From Mytilus californianus (Eukaryota; Mollusca; Bivalvia; Mytilida; Mytilidae), in contig NW_026262701.1 of NCBI RefSeq assembly GCF_021869535.1, positions 47,247,278 to 47,311,277 of the forward strand: 64,000 bases of DNA. The letters run 5' to 3'. Within the stretch, counting starts at the first letter, position 1, and each line of letters begins with the position of its first letter. The position numbers and the translations under genes are program-made. Below are positions 30,001 through 42,000 of the stretch, in pieces. The notes under the pieces were generated by a model. That model had not been told where the DNA came from and ran no database searches. It saw only the letters and a program-made list of their open reading frames with translations.

Positions 30001-33000
30001 AAGATATATTCTCATCCACTTTAAGCTAAATTTATTAAGAGCAAAACATTTATTATTTTGATATTTCATTGATGTAAATACTGTTGTGCAAACTGACTCA
30101 AACAAGTCACATTATGTTCTGACTTCAAAGAGTCAGTCATATTAAATGTATTACAATTTTTAAGTCTAGTATTGTCATATTGATTTAAAAATGTATAGGT
30201 AAGCCAGATAAAAGACTGAGGAAATAAGGTCCCCATAAGTTTATTTGGTATATTCAATATTAAATGTATTTTGTTTTAAACAGGTCAAATCATGTTCTGA
30301 CTTAAAAGAGTCAGTCCAAATCTAAAATAAATTTATTAAAGTATTTAAGCCGGGCATTGCCATATGATATTAAATGAATGTATGGGAACGTCAGATAAAA
30401 GACACAGGAAATATATGTTAAGATCCCCTAAAATAAATAATCAATTGACTTAATTGTTTCTTAAAATTTATCAAATAATAAACTCGAAAATGGCAGATTC
30501 AGAAGCAGTCTGAAAGCAAGGACTTTCTTGGATTAAAGGAAGTACACCTAGCTTTGATTGGACATTTTGTTCTGCAAACTGACTCAAACAGGTCAAATCA
30601 TGTTCTGACTTAAAAGAGTCCGTCAAAAACTAAATGGATATGCATAAAATCTGGTTCATAATTTTTGAAAAGATGGAGAGATTAATGAGTCTATATTTTG
30701 TTATTCCGACTCACAAATGTCACTATGTGACAAATTTCGGGAATTTTTCTCTCCTTTTGACTGATTCCTATATGTTGTATGGGTGTCATAACTATCACTA
30801 CAATATGTACAAAGTCAGCACATTCTAAGGGACGACATCAAAAGACCAATGTAGGATAAAAAAACTTAAATCAAATAGTTTGGGGGTGGGGTTAAAATTG
30901 CTGCAAGTTTTGTTTAAAACAAAATCGATTTTACATAAATCCATATTGGTCAATCAATCTTTCCCAAATTAAATTAAGTTAAGAGGGGGGTGGGTGGGTC
31001 AGTGAAAAAACTATGTGATGTGAATTAAGTTTTTTATCCTACATTGAACTTTTGATGTCGTCCCTAATGACTTGACCTATTACAGTATTTCTGTCTGAAT
31101 TTTGTATGAATATTCTGTATTTACTTATTTAACTACATGTATGTGATTGCAAGTGTATTAATTAGCTTTGTTTATTACTTATATTAAACTAAACCTCTAT
31201 TAATCAATTATCTTTACTCTGGTTATTGATTATATAAGAAAAACTCTGCCTATTACTATATGACTGTAATCTAAACTCTGATTGTTAACATCCTGGATTG
31301 CATATCTGCATGACCATTAAACTCATGGTATGCCCATTTTATTTGAGGATATAAAAGTATTGTTTTTTCAATATAACATTTTCAGACACTTTGAATCTGT
31401 GAACATGGTGAAGACAACTTTCAATTTGACTTTAGAAATTAAAGAGTTTGTAAGCAAAATGTTGGGGAAATTTAATTATAATTAAGAATGTTTAAAATTA
31501 GTTAAGAAAAAAGCTGACATTATTAATGTTAAAAAAATTTTGAGGAGAAAAAAACATACAAATTCAGACCAAATATGGTGACTTTGTTGTCCTTCAAGAA
31601 GCCGTACATATAATCCATAATATTTTCACTGTTTTTTTAAATACATGTAAAAGTTGAAAGATAACTATCTATTGATTTTTTTTAAATAGCTTTTTTCACA
31701 ACACTTATAACTTTGTAATTTATGTTTAATTGTACACTTGTTATTCTTAATATCTTTAAAAATTGTTGTTTGGGAACAAAATCTTGTAAGGGTTTCTTAT
31801 GCTACTAGCATGACAAGTGCATTCATATTCTAAAATACTCTAAACATTAAAAAAAGTCAGTATTTTCAGATCATTCTGAGTCTTTCTGACCTTATTAAGT
31901 CAGAACATTCAGACTTTTATAAGTCAGAACATTCTGACTTCCAATGTTCTTCTCACTTCTGTAGAAACAAAGACTATTCTATGTCTCATATAAGAGGTAA
32001 ATGCTTCATGTGGCTAAGCATCTGGTGTAAGAATTATAGATGTGTAATTTCAGAGGAAAACAAATATGCCAAAATTTTTATTTTTTTTTATATAGATTAG
32101 ACCGTTGGTTTTTCCGTTTGAATGGTTTTACACTAGTAATTTTTTGAGGCCCTTTAATTTATAGCTTGCTGTTCGGTGTGAGCCAATGCTCCGTGTTGAA
32201 GGCCGTACCTTGACCTATAATGGTTTACTTTTATAAATTGTAACTTGGATGGAGAGTTGTCTCATTGGCACTCATACCACATCTTCCTACATGTATATCC
32301 ATGTAATCAATAAGATGTGATGCATGTGAGAAGAAAATAATACTGAATAGACAATTCTGTTTACACAATACTGATAAATATAATATGTAAAGGTGGTCTC
32401 TCACCAGATTAAAATAAACAAGAAATAATTGTAACAGGATGCTGTTACGAAGTCTCCAAAACAAAGCTCCCATAATTCGTCATTCCCATGGTTGCCTGAC
32501 ATTGGGCAAGTTCCAGTACAAATTGGTTTTGTCTAGTAAAGTGATATACATAAGTGACGCCTAGGGTTTGACCCTGCATGTCATTCAAATCTTCTTGAAA
32601 TGACGAACAGGAATATCATATGGTTTACCTTTAGGGGTGGTGATCCAGAACATTTCAAAAAGGGGGATGGGGATGACTCCAATGGACTTCCCCTATATTT
32701 CATTTGATTTGTTTTATTGTCCTGTGCAAGAATGTATATGGTTTAGGGGTGGGGATCTCGACTGTTTACAAGTTTTCAAACATGAGGGGTGGGGTGACCC
32801 TCAGGGACTTCACCTTTATTTCATTTGATTTGTCTTATTGACCCTTACAAGCTTAAGAATATATATGGTTAAGGGGTGAGGATCCCGGCCGTTTACAAGT
32901 TTTCATACAGGAGGGGGTGGGGTGACCCCAAGGGACTTCCCCTATATTTCATTTGATTTGTTTTATTGTCTTTTTCAAGAATATATATGGTTTAGGGGTG

Positions 33001-36000
33001 GGGATCTCGACTGTTTACAAGTTTTCAAACAGGAGGGGTAGGGGTGACCCCCAGGGACCTCCCAAACATATCATTTGATTTGTTAAATTGTCCCATACAA
33101 GAATATATATGGTTTAGGGGTGGGGATCTCTACCGTTTACAAAATATAAGAACATTTGCAAATGGCAGGGGGTGGGGGTAAACCTGGAGACTAGCCCGGT
33201 ATATTTCATTCAAATCAATTTGACATTATAAAGAGGAATAGAGAAAGGACAGGGATAGGGGTGATCCCTGGAGACTTGCCCTACATTTCATTTGATTTGT
33301 TTTATCATGTCCCATGATCATAAATGAAGACCAGGTGTGTGCATCACTTATTGTTCTCAAGTTATAACTTTAAAAATAGAAAAAAAACCCTTGGGTTCTT
33401 TAGTTAAACCCCTCCCTTCCTTTTTCTTGTATTAAAATTTTTCCCATTTTCATTTCATTATCATCATATCAATATTCACAATGATCGTTTTTCTCATTGG
33501 GAAGAACGAATCAGAAAGGTTAAAAAATCAATTCGTGATTGAGTTTAAAAATAGAAAAATCACGTGACGATGTTCAGCTCGAAGCAATAATTTTACTTTT
33601 TAAATTGCACTGACTGGTTAATAATGTTAATATTGTTTAAGACAACACGAGTTATCTCCCGAAAATAACAATTCATTATCATAACAACATTTTCTGACCT
33701 GAACAAGTCAGAATTGTCAATCACCAGGTCATCTCAAAGACCACGCGTCCGTATTTACAGGTCGCGCGCCTTCATGAAACAGCAAAAAAATCACTTGCAA
33801 GGAACTTCTTTATAGGCAAAAAATATAAAAATGCCCATGAAAATACGGAGGTAATATGAATTACCTTTCTAAAAATGCCCACAATGACCTAGATTTTCAC
33901 TAAAAATCGTAAATAATCAATATAATATTCAATGACTTCTCGTTCGAGACACTTCCAAAACAACGACTCTCAAACACGTGATCGCTTGCAAAAAACCACG
34001 TGATCCTATGTGTCGTAGATCGGCGGCAAATTCAAAATAACTTCTGGTTTGACGGACTCGAGTGAAAACTACCCAAAACAAAAATTGACGCGTACAGGTC
34101 AGAATTTCAAAACACTTTCTGACTTGAAGAAGTCATTTTATTCTGACTTGTTTATGTCAGAGCTCTGACTGATTATGTTGTACTTTTGATATATGTAATT
34201 TCTAAGCAGATATATACCAATTCCAAACTGATTTTGTCCTTTCCCTGATGATTCAAACTTCTGAATGGCTGGTTTAAAGTTACAGACGGGTTGTAAACAA
34301 CATTCTCCTGGCTTTCTAACAAGGGTACACATAGATGGTAGGTTGTAGTATACTGGACATCTGTAAAGATTGTTTAAATTGTATGCAATGATTTAAATTA
34401 CTGCGAAAGATTCAAGATACAGGCAAAGGCAGACTTAAATAACTCATAAACATAATTTGAAAGACAACACAGTAGAAAGATAATTTTTCAACATTGTCAG
34501 CATTTGTGTGATCTCTGGTTGGTTGCAAAACAATGAATTGTGAGATCATCTTTGGTATACATTTTTACATGTTTATTATGCCAAATGATATAAACATTGT
34601 TTAATTAAAACAGAGAAACTAACTAAGACCATTAAAGAAATTTTTATATTAATCATGCTAATGTAAACATTGTTCAGTAGTTGTCGTTTGTTGATGTGGT
34701 TCATGAATGTTTCTCGTTTCTTGTTTTTTATATAGATTAGATCGTTGGTTTTCCCGTTTGAATGGTTTTACACTAGTAATTTTTGGGGCCCTTTATAGCT
34801 CGGTGTGAGCCAATGCTCCGTGTTGAAGGCCGTACCTTGACCTATAATGGTTTACTTTTATAAATTTTGACTTGGATGGAGAGTTGTCTCATTGGCACTC
34901 ATACCACATATTCTTATATCTATAAAGTATGGAACACCACAATATTTGACTGATAAAATCAACTTTTGTACTTTTACATTTTTAAATCTATTTGTCTACA
35001 GTTTTAAAGTCCCAAGTTTCAACTGCTTACCCCTCCAGATCACCTGAAATCACCCCAGATTTTGGTGGGGTTCGTGTTGCTCAGTCTTTAGTTTTCTATG
35101 TTGTGTTTTGTAGACTGTTGATTGTCTAATGGTTGTTTCTCTTTTTTGCCATGGTATTGTCAGTTCCTTTTTTACTTACGAGTTCGATAATATAAATGTT
35201 ACCAATTTTACTGCACTAGATGTGCATTTGGACAATTAATGTCTCTTCAGTGAACGCTGAGGCCAAAATCTTTGACTATCTCTTTGGTATCTTAAATTCA
35301 CCTCTCTTTTAGGACATGAAAGAAAGTGTTAATTTAGTAAGAATAATAAACTTATCCACTCTTAGATAATGTACCTATTATAACACTGGTAACGCCCAGT
35401 GGCTCCATCTTGACAAACACACTCATAATCACATCCATCATACCATTTCTGTCCCGGAGTGTAGGATTTGCCTTTGTAGGCACATCGGTTGTCTGTAATA
35501 AAATAAATTAAAAACCTGGTCACTGAATTTGATGGTAATCTATAAATTTCTTTTACTGTTGGAGATTGCTAGAATGTCAGAGGAAATTTGTTCATTATAA
35601 TTATCACATCATGGCATAAACTAGTTAATACATGTACAAAAAAATGATGTACAAATAATTCAAACGGGACACATAACCAAAAGACCCGATCACTTTCAAA
35701 TTTGTGCACTTTCCCGTACATTTCCTATGTGACAATGCTTATGTTATTACATCACAGTAAGGACCTGAGACTACAATAACACATGTGTTATAGTACATGT
35801 ACATGTAGTCTCAGTAAGATCTGATTGTTCAATTTATATTACCCCTGTTGCAGTTATAATAAAGAAATAATTCATGGGGGCTTGAATTAATACTGATTTT
35901 ACCATGGGTTGGCCCTTTATGCTACATACATTTGTATTTTACCACGAGTGATAGCGAGTGGTAAATTATCGGCATAATGGGCAAACCCGTGGTAAAATCT

Positions 36001-39000
36001 GTATAAATTCAGGTCCCCATAAATTAATTTCTATTCTAATAGGACAAATACGGCAATTCTTTTGGATCTGAGCACTCTAGGTGAAGGCAAATTTTGCCGT
36101 TCCTGTAAATAAACACACTATTATATTGAAGTAGAAGAACGGAGCAAATTGAAACAGTGACATGCTTAAACTATATATATTAAAATTATGTATTTAGCAT
36201 GTTTAGATAGATTTGGATGAATTTAAATGATTTTACTTTTATGTAAAAAAAAAATTGGCCTTTAACACATTTTATTATCGTTTGTTTATGTTTCCTTGTT
36301 TTGATGACTTTCGGTTTCACAATCGTGCATTTTCCCGTAAAATGCTTATATTCTTACGTCATTGTTCAATGACGTTGGGGTAGCTCATTCATAAAAAAGC
36401 ATATGACGTGGGAGTATGATCGGAACAGCCCAAACAATATATTCATATTTTACCAAAGGTGTGTACTCAAAGCGTTTGAAGAACGTCATATTAGAATATT
36501 TATTTTGCAATGAAATGGGATTCATGTCTTCAAAGAAAAGATTTTCATCAAACATCTATGTTTTTATATTTCCTTTCACTTTTAATACATTATTAAGGGC
36601 ATTGGTATACTAAAAACTCATGTGAAGCACTCCAAAGCAGACCAAATTTTATTCAATTAACTGATTTTCAACAGGAATACCTTTTAATATTTGTTTGTGT
36701 TTTGGAAAAAGTTTTGTCATACAATTATACTTAATAATATCATTATGAAATCATGGCTGTGAACATGAAAAATAGCTAGCTAGATAACCGAGCTAACATA
36801 CCCCAAATTATTAGATAATGTTATCATAACGGTTTCACTATTAAATCCCGGTAATATTTTTTGCCTCCAGCTCCAGTCGTACTTGATGTGTAACAACAAA
36901 AACCTTCCGTTTTAAGCCTCAGTTGTAAGATGTGCAACAACAAAAACCTTAAGTTAGAATCCTTGGAACTCACATTATCCAGATGTTTAAGAAATTTCAC
37001 GTTAAAATCAAACAATTTTGTATTTTGCAGTCGACAACTAAACAGGGCGATACTAAAGTGCAAATAAATGACGGAGACCCCAATAATTTCCGTATTAAGT
37101 TGCAATCTCCGGATAATTTCATGTTTTTTAACAACCTGGGACTATTATACTAGTATAACAGTCCCAAAACACTAAAATTAACAGGTCACCACACGACAAA
37201 ATGCTTGAAACTTTTAGTTTAAAGATTTTCAATGACAACTCTGAAAATTTGATGTATTCGTGTTTTGCATTATCTATGATTTGAAACAGGACATTTAAGT
37301 AGGATTTTAAAATCATCCCATATGCGGGCCTTTGCCAGCCTTTAATTAAAAATTACAGCAAAAATAGTTAAAATACTTACAAAATCCACCAGTTACTGCT
37401 GTAGAAGCTGAAACATAAAACAACAAGAACTTAGAACTTTAGCTTTTTCATATTTACGTTACTCCCTGTGTAAGAAAAACTCCGCATTTAACAGATATGC
37501 TTTTTTTTATTTTGTTATACTGTACAGATCAATAATTGAATAAAAAAAGAATATTTGATCTACAATATGGAGAATTATCAAATAGTTTATATTCTAAAAG
37601 TTTGAAACAAAATAATAGAATATACTAAAAACTATCGTATCAATGGGGTGTTGCATAAAAGAAATGAAGATTTTAAAGCTTACTGCAGAATCCACAATAT
37701 TGTTTACAGTTATCCTGAGCCCATTGTTTGTACGATGTACAGGAACCTTTTCCGTAGCTAGCACAGTTACCCAGTTGATCGACACAAGTCTCAGTTACAG
37801 CGTATTTATCTAAAAGAGCAAAAGTACAAAAGTTGTTACCATGGTCATTTATACAGTGAATGAGAAAATACTGAAGGCCTCTGACAAACCATTACCTTAC
37901 TAATTTAGTAAAAGTATACGTTGTATTATACTATCCGCAATCAAATTATAAAACAGATTAAAATTTTTTTTTACAAGAAACAGTGAGTAATTTTACCTTG
38001 TTTTCTCTCACATAATATGTAAAATCATAATCAGTTTAAGCTGGGACTATTATACTAGTCCCAGGTTTAAGATCTGTACGTTTTAATAAAAAAGGCAAAG
38101 AAACTTTCGACGAAACATGTTGCCTTATCTACCATCCGGTAACGATAATGTTGTTCATAATGAAACGTATTTGTACATGTATAAACGGCCAGAGGCGGAT
38201 TTAGAGGGTTTTCCAAGGGGCCCGGGCCCCCCTTTTGTGGGAAAAATTTGGTTGATTATTTAGGGAATCACTGAAGCGGGCCCCTTCTTAGGCAGTCAGT
38301 GGGCCCCCCTTATGAAAATTTCTGGATCCGCCACTGGATATTAACGTTTAGATTGATAAGGCGCTCACCATAAGACTTAGTAACATTATAAACATACAAC
38401 AATGAAAATATAACGTACATGAACAGATTTGACAGAATGATCGACAGTTTACTTCTGACCATTGTTTGTAGTCAGTGCACACTTTGGATCCATATTCCTG
38501 ACAGTTACTGATTTTATCAGTGCATGAAGTGTAATCTGAAAAAAAATAAAAATATTATCGTTATCTTAAGATTTATAAAATTTTCACCAACATGCATTTA
38601 ACATAACTGTATTTACAACTCATTTGACTACATGTAGAATTTAACAAGAATGGATTAGTGTCTATGTCACGGAAGTATGTTTACTCCGAACGACGTTATT
38701 TCAAGCCAATTGATAAGCGATCTCATTTTAAATGTTTCTTATTTTCCAAATTTTCAGAACAAAAGCAAGTATTAAACATATATTTACGTTATAATATAAG
38801 TCATTTTGGATACTTAACTCTATCCCCGAATTGACGAAATTAATTAAGTAATACTTCGAGTGGACGGATACAAAGAAAAGTCAGTTTTAGAAATGAATCT
38901 GCAGGTTCAAACAAATCACCTGCCAATGAGCAATGGTCCAATTATTTACCATACTAAAATGCAGTTTTGATGGTTACAATGAAGTACATAATACTTACTC

Positions 39001-42000
39001 TGGAAAAAGTTGATACTTGTTTGAACTGAAAAGGATAAAAAAAATCACAGTTGAGTATACACCAACAATGATAATACCTTAATTAGAAAATAAGCAATGT
39101 TGTCACAAAATAAATGAGTAAAATTGGTTATAATAACCAATTAAAAGGAAGCAAAAACAAAATGAAAAGGAACACACAAACAAGAAAGAGCATTCATTTT
39201 AAGTGACTGAAAAGATAAGAAAAAGATCCTAATGGGAAATTTCATTGTAATAATTTACACAAATTTCTTCCACAAAACGTAAGTCATTGCAAAACTTACT
39301 TCCGCATGTCATAGTCATTAGTTGGTTAGAAATACTTTCCAATTCGTCGTAATTTCGTACGGTGATCACATGACTTGCAGATGGCTTATCTGCAATACTG
39401 TTTAATTCCTGCATGTTGACTAGACCACCAACACCAACTCCAATCATACTGATATGGGCAGCTCTTGCCTCATTTGCCTGATTAATGGCAGCTGCGGTTT
39501 CTGAAGTACCACCGTCGGTCACCATGATTGCTATTCTTGGGACGTTAGATCTGGCACCTGCTGCCGGCGAGAACATCGTAGTTTTGGCAAATTCAATAGC
39601 GTCTCCTGTGTTGGTACCGCCACCCATTAACTGCATTCCATGAATAGCCTTTAAGACATCATATCTGTTGTCGTACATACGCAGAGCAAATTCAGATGAT
39701 GGACGGCTTCCGTATTGTTCAAGTCCTACATGAACAGCATTTTTGCCAACATTTAATTTTGTTACGAAGTTTTTGATGAAGTTTTCTGTTTTTTCTAGGT
39801 TGAGGTTTCCTACTGTACTTGATGAATCAACCATGAAGACCAGATCGGCTTTCTGTAAACAACCTATAACAAAACAGGATATAATTTAAACAAGATTTTA
39901 CAAGAGAAGCGGTAATTTGCAAAATATAGAAAAGTTTTAATTAACCATCTGCCTTTTTCTAGATCAAAATTATCAATTAGAACAACTTGGTTTTGGTTTT
40001 GGTTTTAATTTTTAATCCAACCGGGTCTTATATTTGTTACCAATCACTTATTTCTGTTTTTAATCATTCGATTTTGTTGTTTTTGCAGGTTTGTCTAAAA
40101 CATCTACGCTTAAATACAAGACACGAACGCTTAGAGGACCACAGTATGAAACAACACTGATATTGAAAAATGGTGGTATATTTTTTGTTGTAAATAGAAT
40201 CATCGTGGTTAAGGAATGCTTCTTACCTGTTGCTGGAGGCAATACGTTAGCGCCAGGTACCTCTGAAAAGAAAAGAGCACAACTGTGTTATAAAGATTTA
40301 AAGTGTTAGACATCTACCGCTCGGAGAGAGAGTTCATACTGAGATTGTCTAAATTGACAAAAACATGATTTGTTTCTTCTACGATACCACTTATTATTTA
40401 TGGTAGTAACATGTTTGCTGCTGTGGGCTAAGCTTTCTCCATACCGCCACTAGGCTACATATTGAGTTAATTTTTGTAACAATAGAAGCATGTTATTCTA
40501 AAACAGTATTTGTTCTATGTACTTTTTTAATGTCTAGAGTGTTATAAATTATTATTAGTGGACAATTATACGGTGTTAACAAAAATTCCTTGGGTAAAAA
40601 AAAATAACAGACTTTATAAATGCTAAATTTACCATTGCACATTTTTGTTGCCAGCAATTCTGAAAGACTGTTGAGTGAATCGTAGTTGTCAGCTGTTAGC
40701 AAGTAGCGTGAGTCTGGATCACTTGAGACTGACTTCAGTTCATCAAGGTCAATACCATGACCAACTCCAACAGTGTAGATCGCAATGTTGTTGTCTTTTG
40801 CTGTTTGTGCTTGAAGTTTAGTTATGTCCCTGGTCAATGATGGGCCATCTGTCACCAATACCATGATGTGTGGTATACCACCTCTACCCCCGTGTTGTGG
40901 GGTAAATGATGTCTGCGTGACGTATTTTAGAGCATCTGAAGTGTCTGTACTTCCTGGTAGATATTGAATCCCGGAGACGGCATTCATCACGTCAGTCTTG
41001 GTGGCATAATTGTTCAAGAAAAACTGATTATGCACACCTGAACTAAACGTCACAGTACTGATTCTTACTTTGTCTCTACCTACGTCTAAATTGTTCACTG
41101 TATTTTTAACAAAAGTTAATTGCTTTGCAAAGTTTGTTTGTCCGACTGTATCTGAGGAATCTAAAACGAACGTTACATCCGCCTTTGTTGAACATCCTGC
41201 AATTGAGGTAAATTACATTAATTTTCAGTTAGATATATGTAATTAATCAAACCCGCTTTCTTTCAATCAATTTAGGATACCCGGTACCTTTAGTCATATA
41301 GGTTTTGTGCCTTATTATTTTCCGATTAAAAGTTTATACTTGCCATTTTTGCTGACTTTTTGTGTATTTTTTTCAAGAATATTATGAATAACGTTGTCTG
41401 AATGAAAAACCTTAAGAAATACAATATAATGTTGCTTTGAGTAAAGAAGTGATTTTATTGCTTCATCATATTAATGAATATGTATCAAAGTCCTTATTCA
41501 ATATTTAAAACATTCACTGCAGCTGTTTAGATGTAGCTTGGTCGCATACATTGCAAGGGCCAAAATCTGTTGAAAATTGACATTAGTTCACTTTTCTCTT
41601 AGTTTGTAGCATTAAGAAGTAAGAGCCAAGATTTGATCGACCAAGAGTTTAAATAATGCTGTGTCCGCAGGGCGGTTACATCGCTTCCTGTGTGATCGTG
41701 TGAACAGGCATGGTATAAGTTTATTACAGAGTAAGGTAGCTTCGCACAAAGTCCTACATTTGCTTGGTATATTTGCAATCATTATTACAACTTATAGAAA
41801 TTAAGTTAAATAATAACATATATGTTTTTGTGTTGTTGGATTGCTGTCTCATTAACGTAAACCTACACATCTTTCTAATCATTAGAAATATCCCTTTCAT
41901 CCATACTGATATAAGTTTAATGGAACATTTATTGCGATAACGGCGATGTGTGCTTAAACGAAACTAAATTATCTATGACAATGATTGTTTTAATACCATT

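Larger units (their letters stand above)
29407..34171. mobile_element. 4,765-bp TIR element with ATTAT flanks and internal TGACTT/AAGTCA motif array
   Basis: The left end CAGTCAGAGCTCTGACATAA and the inverse of the right end are identical for about 40 bases, and the flanks ATTAT (29402-29406 and 34172-34176) match, as a 5-bp target duplication would. Near both ends and at several inner points lie short imperfect palindromes such as TGACTTCAAAGAGTCAGTC and CTGACCTTATTAAGTCAGA. No transposase frame is visible: the longest open frames are under 100 codons. Nested inside are a 238-bp TIR element, a family A copy and a 118-bp tandem array. The class is not determined. Confidence 0.8.
28363..34217. 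other. Intron of 5.9 kb filled by mobile elements
   Basis: This intron separates VWC modules 1 and 2. Most of it is the TIR element 29407-34171, with a family A copy at 29010-29372 at its left side. No exon in the right phase and no other gene was seen. Confidence 0.7.

Noticed and set aside
37130..38066. CTGGGACTATTATACTAG motifs at 37136 and 38040 as ends of one element
   Set aside because: Exons 7 and 8 lie between them, and each motif is nearly self-palindromic, so they are more likely separate short footprints.
37684..38535. ShK domains as evidence of a toxin gene
   Set aside because: They are small parts of a large VWA/VWC protein; in animals ShK domains are common in non-toxic secreted proteins.
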